DNA of 5,034 nt from Pyrinomonadaceae bacterium (GTDB lineage Bacteria; Acidobacteriota; Blastocatellia; Pyrinomonadales; Pyrinomonadaceae): contig JACCTF010000455.1 of NCBI GenBank assembly GCA_013812565.1, positions 1-5,034 on the forward strand, in the 5' to 3' direction. This document shows, in pieces, positions 1 through 4,831 of this stretch. Below the pieces are notes generated by a model. It did no database searches and was not told the origin of the DNA. It saw nothing but the letters and a program-made list of their open reading frames with translations. Within the stretch, counting starts at the first letter, position 1, and each line of letters begins with the position of its first letter. The position numbers were made by a program, and so were the translations under genes.

Positions 1-179
1 AAAGCAACTTTGATACGAATACCGCAACCATCCAAACCTTGTTCGCTCCCAACTGCAGAACACTTTATGCGAGCAAAGAAATTGGCGCGGTGGCGACCGT
101 CCAAAACAGACATTCCGGATTGATGAGACTTGCTCTCTACTGGTGGTGTCAGAGAGGCGGTGGATAGTTGTCTAAGCAT
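1..179 (-). CDS. Small hypothetical protein, 3' end beyond the left edge
   Basis: A minus-strand frame opens at ATG 179 and runs open to the left edge, giving 59 visible codons. The start follows AGAGGA (rc of 187-192) by 7 bases, the best-placed Shine-Dalgarno in the window after those of the par genes, and that is the main reason for the call. The protein begins MLRQLSTASLTPPVESK, with a second Met at residue 23 followed by SVLDGRHRANFFARIK. I recognise no family, signal peptide or membrane segment. The frame is open back to a TAA at 237-239, but no better start lies there. It points the same way as the toxin-antitoxin and par genes and starts 224 bases beyond the toxin stop. If the molecule is circular, the frame would continue into the right end of the window and stop after about 82 residues. 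It could be a chance frame. Confidence 0.35.
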   Translation of the reverse strand, partial: MLRQLSTASLTPPVESKSHQSGMSVLDGRHRANFFARIKCSAVGSEQGLDGCGIRIKVA

Positions 180-230
180 CTCACTTTCCTCTGGCGCCGC
201 CGTACCACAACATGTGACAGTGCGCAGGCG

Positions 231-250
231 TCGCCCTTATCAGAGGGCGA
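231..250. repeat. Inverted repeat (hairpin) between toxin gene and edge gene
   Basis: TCGCCCT and AGGGCGA form a perfect 7-bp stem around a six-base centre, and one further T-G wobble pair can close it to a 4-base loop. It lies downstream of the minus-strand toxin stop and upstream of the gene starting at 179. In the minus direction no T-run follows the stem (the T's precede it), so it is not a standard intrinsic terminator. It may be an RNA structure or binding site between the two genes, or chance. Confidence 0.35.
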
Positions 251-402
251 AAATCATGGTGTCGCGTGACACGCGTGTACTGCCTACGCGCATACGTCCG
301 CCCTTGCCGGCGGTGAATGTCACCTGTTGGATTTGTAGCTCAAGGCTCATAAGGTATGGCACGCGCATCTGGGATTCGAGCGCACACGCTGTTGCCTCTG
401 TG

Positions 403-912
403 TTACCCGTTGTCTCGGCTCGCATCTCCTCGCTTCCTCTCCGCGTCGAGGTTAAGGAACCTTTGATATAGCTGTTGTGAAGCGCGAAAGCTCGTCTGTT
501 GCAAACGCTCGAAGGCTTCGACCAGATCAAGCAGCCCGCGCTCTGCCGCGTCGCTCAATAGGCGCAACGTTCCGATGACCCGCAGGTTGCGCCTAATTGC
601 TTCTTGGCGTCCGTCCTTCTCATCCATGACGATCGCATCGGCATGTAGCTCTTGGGCTAATGCTATTGCCTCGCATTCGCCCGGCCCTAGTTTTCTCAGT
701 GCGGTATCTAGTGTCGGTATGACCTGTCGCACCTCAAGCCACTCAGGAGATTCAGCGATCCATTCTCTGACGGCATCCGGCGTGTCACTCGATTGCAGTT
801 CGGTGAGAACGGATTGCGGAATTAAGACGCGCCCGTACATCTCATGCAGAATATCTACTTGCTCGATGATCACCAGATAGTTGATCGGCGTGGTATCGGC
901 GATAACGATCAT
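403..912 (-). CDS. PIN-domain toxin, DUF3368 family (putative ribonuclease)
   Basis: The 169-residue protein has the layout of the DUF3368 branch of PIN-domain proteins, which act as toxins of type II toxin-antitoxin pairs. Proteins of this fold are usually metal-dependent RNases, and RNA is the presumed target here. The acidic site is visible: Asp6 in IVIADTTPINYL, Glu38 in IPQSVLTEL, Glu81 in LGPGECEAIALA, and Asp97 and Asp100 in AIVMDEKDGR. The GxGExEAI and MDExxGR blocks are typical of DUF3368, and about 160 residues is the normal length, so the gene looks intact. The helical tail from about residue 115 (IGTLRLLSDAAERGLLDLV) also fits the family. The last 40 residues are polar and less typical. 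Its ATG overlaps the antitoxin stop as ATGA (909-912) and has no strong Shine-Dalgarno, so translation is probably coupled to the antitoxin. No signal peptide is seen, so it should be cytoplasmic. The RNA target cannot be read from sequence. Confidence 0.9.
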   Translation of the reverse strand: MIVIADTTPINYLVIIEQVDILHEMYGRVLIPQSVLTELQSSDTPDAVREWIAESPEWLEVRQVIPTLDTALRKLGPGECEAIALAQELHADAIVMDEKDGRQEAIRRNLRVIGTLRLLSDAAERGLLDLVEAFERLQQTSFRASQQLYQRFLNLDAERKRGDASRDNG

Positions 913-1175
913 TTCGCTTTGAGCCGGCGGCTGGTCTCAGCGTCGTGCGCGAAATCGTCTTCCGTGTATTCCAAGTACACGTCGTTCCGCTTTAGAAATT
1001 CATCCACTTGCATTCTCGTTCCGTACCGGAGCATTCGCCTCACCTGCTCTGTGGTGAGCGAACCGGAGCGGTAGCCCTCCAGCGCGATTGTTTCTAGCAC
1101 ACCGCGCTCGACATCATCCCACTTCGCCTGTAGCCCCTTAGCTACGTCTTCCGGTAAATCAATCGTTACTTGCAT
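909..1175 (-). CDS. UPF0175 family antitoxin
   Basis: This 88-residue protein matches the UPF0175 family, small proteins usually encoded just before a DUF3368 PIN toxin and taken to be its antitoxin. It begins with a short strand (MQVTIDLPEDV), followed by a helix and the core ALEGYRSGSLTTEQVRRML, which corresponds to the family's LYrxGklSxgkAAelL region. Then come MQVDEFLKRNDVYLEY and an acidic TEDDFAHD segment, the usual ending that wraps the toxin. The length is normal. ATG 1175 is the first usable start: GGAAGA (rc of 1186-1191) sits 10 bases upstream. The frame is open for another 102 codons upstream but contains no ATG, GTG or TTG there. It probably represses its own promoter together with the toxin, as most such antitoxins do, but no operator could be recognised in the leader. 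Confidence 0.88.
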   Translation of the reverse strand: MQVTIDLPEDVAKGLQAKWDDVERGVLETIALEGYRSGSLTTEQVRRMLRYGTRMQVDEFLKRNDVYLEYTEDDFAHDAETSRRLKAK

Positions 1176-1520
1176 GATTGTTGATTCTTCCGATCCTTCT
1201 CTGGCTTCAAATAAGCGACCTCTGCCGCCAAACCCATGAATGAAGGCGTAGCCGATTCGCTTTACATAGAAATGATGTGTGGCGTCGGCTAGTGTGAAGC
1301 GACTAAATCCTCTGCTGCGGTGTTGCCGAAAAAGTGATTTCGGTTTCCGGTTCAGGCGGCGACAAAACGATCCTTCATGTTTTCGTTCGATTACGGCGCG
1401 CGGCTTCCTCTCATAGAATTGTTGCCCTCTGCCGGATGGCAGCTTGTCTCGCCATGTTCTTATCTGAATTCTTTCGCACGCTCACAACGGCTGTTGCCCC
1501 TAACCGGTACACGGACAGTT
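1176..1520. other. 345-bp spacer between partition operon and toxin-antitoxin pair
   Basis: No gene with a start codon is supported here. The antitoxin frame is open on the minus strand from the TGA at 1482-1484 down to ATG 1175 (102 codons), with natural-looking stretches such as THHFYVKRIGYAFIHGF, but it has no ATG, GTG or TTG. One inverted repeat is present: CCGAAA (1326-1331) and TTTCGG (1338-1343), a 6-bp stem with a 6-base loop. Neither it nor the 5-bp hairpin at 1515-1527 across the parB stop is followed by a T-run. The promoter for the toxin-antitoxin pair should lie here, but I could not find a convincing -35/-10 pair. Confidence 0.5.
1186..1191 (-). promoter_or_regulatory. Ribosome binding site of the antitoxin gene
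   Basis: GGAAGA on the minus strand lies 10 bases before ATG 1175. It supports initiation at 1175 rather than from the long in-frame open stretch upstream. A second purine patch, AAGGA, lies further out and is too far away to be useful. Confidence 0.5.
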
Positions 1521-1970
1521 TCACTGTTTGACCAGCGCGTCGACGAAACGACTTTGCTCTCCCTTGTCTGCCACGTCCTGCGCCGCCATCCGTATCGCTG
1601 CTTCGACGATCTTGGATTTCGAGGTGCTGCGTCTCGTGCGCTGTTTGGTCAGCTTGCGCAGCGACAGCCAAGCGTCTTCGAGTGACTGGACCGCGTCCGA
1701 AGAGATGTAGAACGTCACCTTCACCTTGTCCGAGTCTTCGTCGGCAGTCGGTTCGAACGCCTCAGCGGAAGCTTTCTGGGGCGCTGGTTTACCAGTATTC
1801 GGGTGTTCTGTATCACCAACGTTATGGTGTTCTGTTTTACCCGAACTCTTTTTGCCAGCGTTATGGTGTTCTGTTGTGCTGGATTTCGTTACCTTAGTAG
1901 CCGGAGCGCTCAGCGGCTTGCCGCCGAGAACGTCGCTCAGGATGTCAGGGGTTTCTTTACGCGCGACCAT
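1521..1970 (-). CDS. parB: ParA-partner centromere-binding protein, C-terminal ribbon-helix-helix
   Basis: The 149-residue product is the second gene of the par operon. Residues about 82-135 form a ribbon-helix-helix unit: a strand KVKVTFYIS, a helix SDAVQSLEDAWLSLRKLTKQ, a basic turn RTRRSTSKSK and a second helix IVEAAIRMAAQDV. Small RHH proteins of the ParG/omega type bind centromere repeats, repress the operon and stimulate the ATPase. The N-terminus, MVARKETPDILSDVLGGKPL, is a short basic plus hydrophobic peptide of the kind that contacts ParA. Residues 20-80 are low-complexity and hold three TEHHNxG-like repeats (33-39, 46-52, 54-60). At 149 residues it is about twice the length of ParG. 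The start is fixed by AGGA 9 bases upstream (rc of 1980-1983). It overlaps the end of parA by 14 bases, implying coupled translation. The symbol is positional: it is not a canonical HTH ParB, and parG would be an equal choice. Confidence 0.75.
   Translation of the reverse strand: MVARKETPDILSDVLGGKPLSAPATKVTKSSTTEHHNAGKKSSGKTEHHNVGDTEHPNTGKPAPQKASAEAFEPTADEDSDKVKVTFYISSDAVQSLEDAWLSLRKLTKQRTRRSTSKSKIVEAAIRMAAQDVADKGEQSRFVDALVKQ
1802..1875 (-). repeat. Internal repeats in the parB linker (TEHHNxG units)
   Basis: A 17-bp sequence starting CGTTATGGTGTTCTG on the plus strand occurs exactly at 1820-1836 and 1859-1875. A third, partial copy (GGTGTTCTGT) is at 1802-1811. Unit spacings are 24 and 39 bases, both multiples of three, so the reading frame is kept. 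The copies encode TEHPNTG, TEHHNVG and TEHHNAG. Both full copies contain GTTATGGT, which is also found twice in the operator region upstream of parA. Confidence 0.8.
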
Positions 1971-2709
1971 TTTTGTTGATCCTTTCGGTCAATGCCTTGT
2001 AGTCTTCGGCGCCGGAGGAGCCGGGCGCATACTCGTAGATCGTCTGCCCATAGCCCGGCGCTTCCGACAGCCGAACGTTGTACCTGACGGGCGCGAGCAC
2101 CACGCCTCTGCCGAAGTGTTTCTTGAGTTGTGTCAGTATCTCAGCTGATTTCTTCACCCGACCGTCGAGGAACGTCGGCAGCACGTAATTGAGTTTCAGG
2201 TCGGTATTGTATTTCTGGATCGCTTCGATAGATTTCGTGAATTCGATCAGGCTGTCCAGAGTTAAGACCTCTGTCGAAACGGGGGCAAGAATCTCACGGG
2301 CGTAGAAGAGCACGTTGACGGTCAACGCGTCCCACCCGGGGGCGGTGTCGATGATGACGTAGTCGAACGGTGCGTCGACCTTCGACATCGCTTCTTCCAG
2401 CACCTTCTCGCCGCCGTACTCCTGTCGCGAAATCACGCGCTTCAGGGCGGCGAGCGAGCGCCCTCCGGCGAGTATCGAGAGTCCCTCGCGGGCTTCGGTC
2501 GCCGCCTCTTCGAAAGTCGCGTCGCCGGAGACGAACTCCGCCAGGCCAACGTCAGGTCTGACGCCGAGCATCGCACTCGCCTGTCCCTGTGTGTCCGTGT
2601 CGACCATCAGGACGCGCTTGCCCTTAGCCGCCAGACCGGCAGCCAAATTCACCGCCGTCGTCGTTTTCCCGACGCCGCCCTTGCTTATCGAAACAGCGAT
2701 TCTTCTCAT
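1957..2709 (-). CDS. parA: ParA family partition ATPase
   Basis: The 250-residue protein is a small ParA/MinD-type P-loop ATPase that segregates plasmids or elements by forming ATP-dependent gradients on nucleoid DNA. The deviant Walker A box is KGGVGKTTT (residues 10-18) with the signature Lys10 and catalytic Lys15. Walker A' is VLMVDTDTQGQAS (33-45, Asp37 and Asp39). Walker B is FDYVIIDTAPGWD (115-127, Asp121). The C-terminal block VRLSEAPGYGQTIYEYAP and the final GAEDYKALTERI are standard for the family. There is no N-terminal DNA-binding HTH extension, so it belongs to the short class (type Ib-like), which fits an RHH partner that does the operon repression. ATG 2709 follows GGGAG (rc of 2720-2724) by 10 bases. 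It is the first gene after the repeat-bearing promoter and overlaps parB by 14 bases. All key residues are present and it appears functional. Confidence 0.95.
   Translation of the reverse strand: MRRIAVSISKGGVGKTTTAVNLAAGLAAKGKRVLMVDTDTQGQASAMLGVRPDVGLAEFVSGDATFEEAATEAREGLSILAGGRSLAALKRVISRQEYGGEKVLEEAMSKVDAPFDYVIIDTAPGWDALTVNVLFYAREILAPVSTEVLTLDSLIEFTKSIEAIQKYNTDLKLNYVLPTFLDGRVKKSAEILTQLKKHFGRGVVLAPVRYNVRLSEAPGYGQTIYEYAPGSSGAEDYKALTERINKNGRA
1980..1985 (-). promoter_or_regulatory. Ribosome binding site of parB, inside the end of parA
   Basis: AAAGGA on the minus strand lies about 9 bases before ATG 1970, within the last codons of parA. It fixes the parB start and gives parB its own initiation signal despite the overlap. 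Confidence 0.55.
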
Positions 2710-2719
2710 CCGTTCTTCA

Positions 2720-2724
2720 CTCCC
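2720..2724 (-). promoter_or_regulatory. Ribosome binding site of parA
   Basis: GGGAG on the minus strand, 10 bases before ATG 2709. It is the only purine-rich patch in the leader and decides the start. Confidence 0.55.
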
Positions 2725-2753
2725 AAAGATTTCAACGACACCGAACGGACGGG

Positions 2754-2784
2754 ACTATACCATAACAACAGTAATACAGTGCAA
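2754..2784 (-). promoter_or_regulatory. Candidate par operon promoter, extended -10
   Basis: On the minus strand TGGTATAGT gives an extended -10 (TGn plus TATAGT, rc of 2754-2759), about 45 bases before the parA start. TTGCAC (rc of 2779-2784) is a fair -35, but the spacer is 19 bases, longer than the preferred 17, so the TGn extension may carry much of the weight. Copies of the 8-bp repeat overlap both the -10 and the spacer, so a protein bound to the repeats would exclude RNA polymerase. This is a reading by eye and has not been tested. Confidence 0.5.
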
Positions 2785-2842
2785 CATAATGACTCCTTGC
2801 CTTAATACTGTAATACCATAATACCATAACGGCGTTGTTATG
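2755..2842. promoter_or_regulatory. 8-bp direct-repeat array, probable RHH operator and centromere
   Basis: Three units lie head to tail at exactly 8-bp spacing: TAATACTG (2803-2810), TAATACCA (2811-2818) and TAATACCA (2819-2826), followed by TAAC. Further units are TAATACAG (2772-2779) and CTATACCA (2755-2762), the latter also followed by TAAC. The longer word ATACCATAA occurs at 2757, 2813 and 2821. The whole block is bounded by a perfect inverted repeat, CATAACAAC (2761-2769) and GTTGTTATG (2834-2842). Ribbon-helix-helix dimers are known to bind 7-8 bp tandem boxes (omega heptads, MetJ boxes), so an 8-bp period fits the RHH protein encoded by the operon. I infer autoregulation and a partition site. 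Confidence 0.7.
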
Positions 2843-3013
2843 AGTTGTATGTTGGGATATGCTTGAAATGAAGGAAATCTGACGGCGATGCACAGGTAGA
2901 CGAGCACCTCTGACTCGATCTTCTGGCATTATGGACTGTGTGAGGTAATGCTGGGGATACTCAGATGGTGATCTCCAGAGATGTCGGGGCGCGATGCCAC
3001 CTCTTCGTCTCGA
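2843..3013. other. Spacer without a supported gene
   Basis: The stretch between the operator block and the coding remnant at 3014 has short open frames on the minus strand, but none has a Shine-Dalgarno or recognisable protein. A 65-codon frame from 2929 runs straight into the operator repeats, which argues against it being a gene. Confidence 0.4.
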
Positions 3014-3247
3014 TTAAATAGATTGCTTTTGAAAGTTCGTCAGACAGCGCCGTGAATGTTTCGGGATTTCTTCGCCGATGTCGTCCGACTCGATTTCGCG
3101 CATCTCGTAAAAAAGCTTCACCTCCTCATAAAACGTGCTGTAGTATTCATGGCAGGATTGGAGAACCTTGAACTGGGCAGAGGTACATCTTCCGTAGGGG
3201 GCGGTGAAGTGAAAGGTGATTGGTGTTCCACGCGAAGCAACGTCCGG
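3014..3247 (-). pseudogene. 5'-truncated coding remnant, unknown protein
   Basis: A minus-strand frame of 77 codons runs from after a TGA (3248-3250) to TAA (3014-3016) with no start codon until a Met near residue 49. Its residue make-up looks like real protein: TPITFHFTAPYGRC, then SAQFKVLQSCHEYYSTFYEE, VKLFYEMREIESDDIGEEIP and a basic tail. The plus-strand translation of the same bases is a much less protein-like mix. I therefore read it as the C-terminal part of a gene that has lost its 5' end at about 3247. I do not recognise the family. It lies back to back with the plus-strand gene whose recognisable body also begins near this point, suggesting a junction there. Alternatively it is a chance frame, or its beginning lies in another frame after a frameshift. 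Confidence 0.45.
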
Positions 3248-3646
3248 TCAGCGGTCGTACCATTGAGGTGCAGCATCGCCATCGGTGATGACCTGCTCTC
3301 GGCAATCACGTCCGAGGAAGCCGCCGCGGTCACTCCGCAAATGAGCCACGTCTTCCTGGCTCTGCTCGCTATGATCCCTGACGATCCAGAGAACAGTCTT
3401 CCGGTCGCACAGGAATGGCTGTTCAAGTTCGACGGAGAAGGCGGATCTTACCTGAGTCTGTGGCAGCAGCTTCAGGAGGTCGTGACTGACGTTGACGAGC
3501 AGGAGTTGAATCGGGCGCTCGATTGGATGAGCGGGCGCCACATCATCGATCTACGCTTCGAGAATTCCAATCTTTACCTGACGATCCGCAATGTAATGAC
3601 TGTCAACACAGGCGAAGATCGTGCGGACGCCGGTCTGGAGAACTAA
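3149..3646 (+). CDS. Hypothetical protein, start uncertain
   Basis: The protein-like part is roughly 3263-3646: an acidic, helix-rich sequence including IGDDLLSAITSEEAAAVTP, MSHVFLALLAMIPDDPENS, SLWQQLQEVVTDVDEQELNR and a final ALDWMSGRHIIDL, NSNLYLTIRNVM. The end looks like a helix followed by two strands, as in a winged-helix wing, but I do not recognise a family. The frame is open further left, with ATG at 3056 and 3149, TTG at 3263 and ATG at 3341, and none has a convincing Shine-Dalgarno. The stretch left of about 3250 probably reads as antisense of the minus-strand remnant, so the true start may be 3263 or 3341, or the gene may be 5'-truncated. Position 3149 is a compromise. The TAA stop (3644-3646) overlaps the stop of the convergent broken gene. 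It is the only candidate for an element-specific function outside the par and toxin-antitoxin genes. Confidence 0.5.
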   Translation: MAGLENLELGRGTSSVGGGEVKGDWCSTRSNVRSAVVPLRCSIAIGDDLLSAITSEEAAAVTPQMSHVFLALLAMIPDDPENSLPVAQEWLFKFDGEGGSYLSLWQQLQEVVTDVDEQELNRALDWMSGRHIIDLRFENSNLYLTIRNVMTVNTGEDRADAGLEN

Positions 3647-4294
3647 TTATCACCGCTCACTTGTTTCTGCCGCTCGTTGCGGCGCCGCTCTATCCGGTGG
3701 AGCACATTTGCCACCTCGTCCATCGCGGTGAGGAAGTCGCCCATTAACTCGTCGTCCAAGTCCTCCGGCTCTGTGTCGCGCATGGCGAAGAAGACCCGCT
3801 TCATCTCCACCCAGAACAGGTGACGGGTATCCTGCGGGTCGCTCTCCAGCATCTCGTCCACGCGGGGACAACAGCCGTCATCTGCTCGGAGGTGATCTCC
3901 GCTGAAGGCAGCGCGCTGAGCAGTTCTCGCACGCGGGCGCGAAGGCGCGGCTCGCGCGAGCCGCCAGCTACGAACAACCCAGACGATTGGCCGTGAGGCG
4001 GGCGAGCTGCGTCGCCTCCTGTAGATTGATGTCGCCGGATTCAAGCGCGTTTGTCACGTCAGCAGGGAAGTGAAGCACCGGTGTACGCCTTCACAATTTC
4101 TACTAAATAGAGTAGGGAAGTCAGCACCACAAAGCTATCGTTAAGACTCCGCTCGGCAAGTGGTTAGGCTGGAGCATCAGATCAGCCTGCGTTTGCAAAC
4201 ATATGTCACTAACTTGGCTGCAAACAGGAGCAGATTGGCAGGCATTCAGCAGACTTCGCACAACTTTCAATGAACTGTGGAGATAAGAGGTCAC
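3643..4294 (-). pseudogene. Frameshifted pseudogene, hypothetical helical protein of about 215 residues
   Basis: Protein-like sequence can be followed on the minus strand through all three frames. Piece 1 (4294 to about 4150): LKVVRSLLNACQ, QTQADLMLQPNHLP. Piece 2 (about 4150-4085): RSLNDSFVVLTSLLYLVEIV. Piece 3 (about 4085-3968): TPVLHFPADVTNALESGDIN, LQEATQLARLTANRL, ended by a TAG. Piece 4 (about 3962-3870): LRARVRELLSALPSAEITSE. Piece 5 (about 3870-3643): VDEMLESDPQDTRHLFWVEM, FFAMRDTEPEDLDDELM and a basic RIERRRNERQK tail. The pieces tile end to end with almost no loss, totalling about 215 codons in 652 bases, which suggests several small indels rather than rearrangement. GTG 4294 is a possible original start, weakly supported. 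From memory it resembles a hypothetical helical protein of Acidobacteriota, but I cannot name a function. Sequencing indels would give the same picture. An annotation of 3643-4044 as a 133-residue gene would mix real and out-of-frame residues. Confidence 0.65.
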
Positions 4295-4540
4295 CCCCAG
4301 TGTGTTTCATGTGAGACCGCCACCGACCTGTTTTACGTCCCGACCCTGTTTCAAAGTTGTCCGCTCGGAAGATGTTCCACGAGCTGTTCCACGTTTGCTA
4401 GTTCCGCTCCTCTTAAAATTAAAAAAACGTTGTTGGCAACCACACGATGCAATTCCGATAATGCCACTAGATCCAGGTAAGAGGAGCAGGGCAAGTTAGC
4501 TTGCACAATGGTGCAAAGAATGAGAACCGTAACCACCACA
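4295..4540. other. Gene-free stretch with a small hairpin
   Basis: No gene is supported on either strand. TTGCAC (4501-4506) and GTGCAA (4511-4516) form a perfect 6-bp inverted repeat with a 4-base loop. TGTTCCACG is repeated at 4373-4381 and 4385-4393, 12 bases apart. A run of seven A's at 4421-4427 is a T-run on the minus strand, but only a 4-bp stem precedes it. Confidence 0.35.
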
Positions 4541-4831
4541 TCAACCAGGCCGCCGAACAGAATCCTGCCCCGTAGCACGCTGCTTCGCAAGCATCTGCTC
4601 GCCCTCCGTTGTTAATCCGCCGCGAACTACTGCCATGTCATAGTACTCGGTGCCTGCGATCTCGCGCTGCTGCGTCCAGACTTGCTGCACTAACCCGAGC
4701 TGATGCATCTCCAGCAGCCGCTACATGGTCGCTTGGAACTCCAGCAACTCATGGCCGCGTCTGGAGAGTGGCTCGAAGATGACGACCCCTGAAGCGATCT
4801 GCTCAAGTAGATGAAGGTAAGCGGATGTCAT
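4541..4831 (-). pseudogene. Small hypothetical protein interrupted by an amber codon
   Basis: From ATG 4831 to TGA 4541-4543 there are 96 sense positions with a single in-frame stop, TAG at 4721-4723 (codon 37). Residues before it include YLHLLEQIASGVVIFEPL and RRGHELLEFQATM. After it the frame resumes immediately with RLLEMHQLGLVQQVW, EIAGTEYYDMAVVRGGLTTE and GEQMLAKQR. The two halves read as one protein: a helix, a second helix ending in LGLV, then a strand region and a GGLTxEGxxxL ending reminiscent of small winged-helix proteins. CAG to TAG is a one-base change and Gln would fit there. ATG 4831 is the only possible start because a TAG lies five codons upstream. The Shine-Dalgarno is weak. 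I recognise no named family. It may be a pseudogene, or the host may read through amber. Confidence 0.6.

Noticed and set aside
130..471. Plus-strand open frame of 113 codons
   Set aside because: It is antisense to the toxin's 3' end and to the edge gene, has no Shine-Dalgarno and its residue make-up is not protein-like.
240..530. Minus-strand open frame of 96 codons
   Set aside because: It overlaps the toxin gene in another frame. The part beyond 403 has no recognisable content.
1515..1527. ACAGT-TTC-ACTGT hairpin at the parB stop as a terminator
   Set aside because: It has only a 5-bp stem with a 3-base loop and no following T-run on the minus strand.
2732..2929. Minus-strand open frame of 65 codons upstream of parA
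   Set aside because: It runs through the repeat array and candidate promoter, and the Tyr/Val-rich tail is just the translation of the AT-rich repeats.
4064..4128. Imperfect direct repeat AGGGAAGTGAAGCACC / AGGGAAGTCAGCACC (4064-4079, 4114-4128)
   Set aside because: Both copies fall in different protein-like segments of the pseudogene that encode dissimilar sequence, so the likeness is probably chance.
4191..4200. GTTTGCAAAC perfect palindrome
   Set aside because: It lies within a coding segment of the pseudogene. One 10-bp palindrome without a partner is not enough to call a site.
4373..4393. Two TGTTCCACG words 12 bp apart (third copy at 3224-3232)
   Set aside because: The copies are short and few, and no promoter or regulator gene nearby would give them a role.
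4421..4440. Minus-strand T-run after a GTTG/CAAC stem as an intrinsic terminator
   Set aside because: The stem is only 4 bp, and no intact gene lies directly upstream to be terminated.
4351..4590. Minus-strand frame of 79 codons with a membrane-like stretch (FGGLVDVVVTVLILCTIV)
   Set aside because: It starts from a TTG without a Shine-Dalgarno inside the amber-interrupted gene. The hydrophobic run is short and isolated, and no family is recognised.
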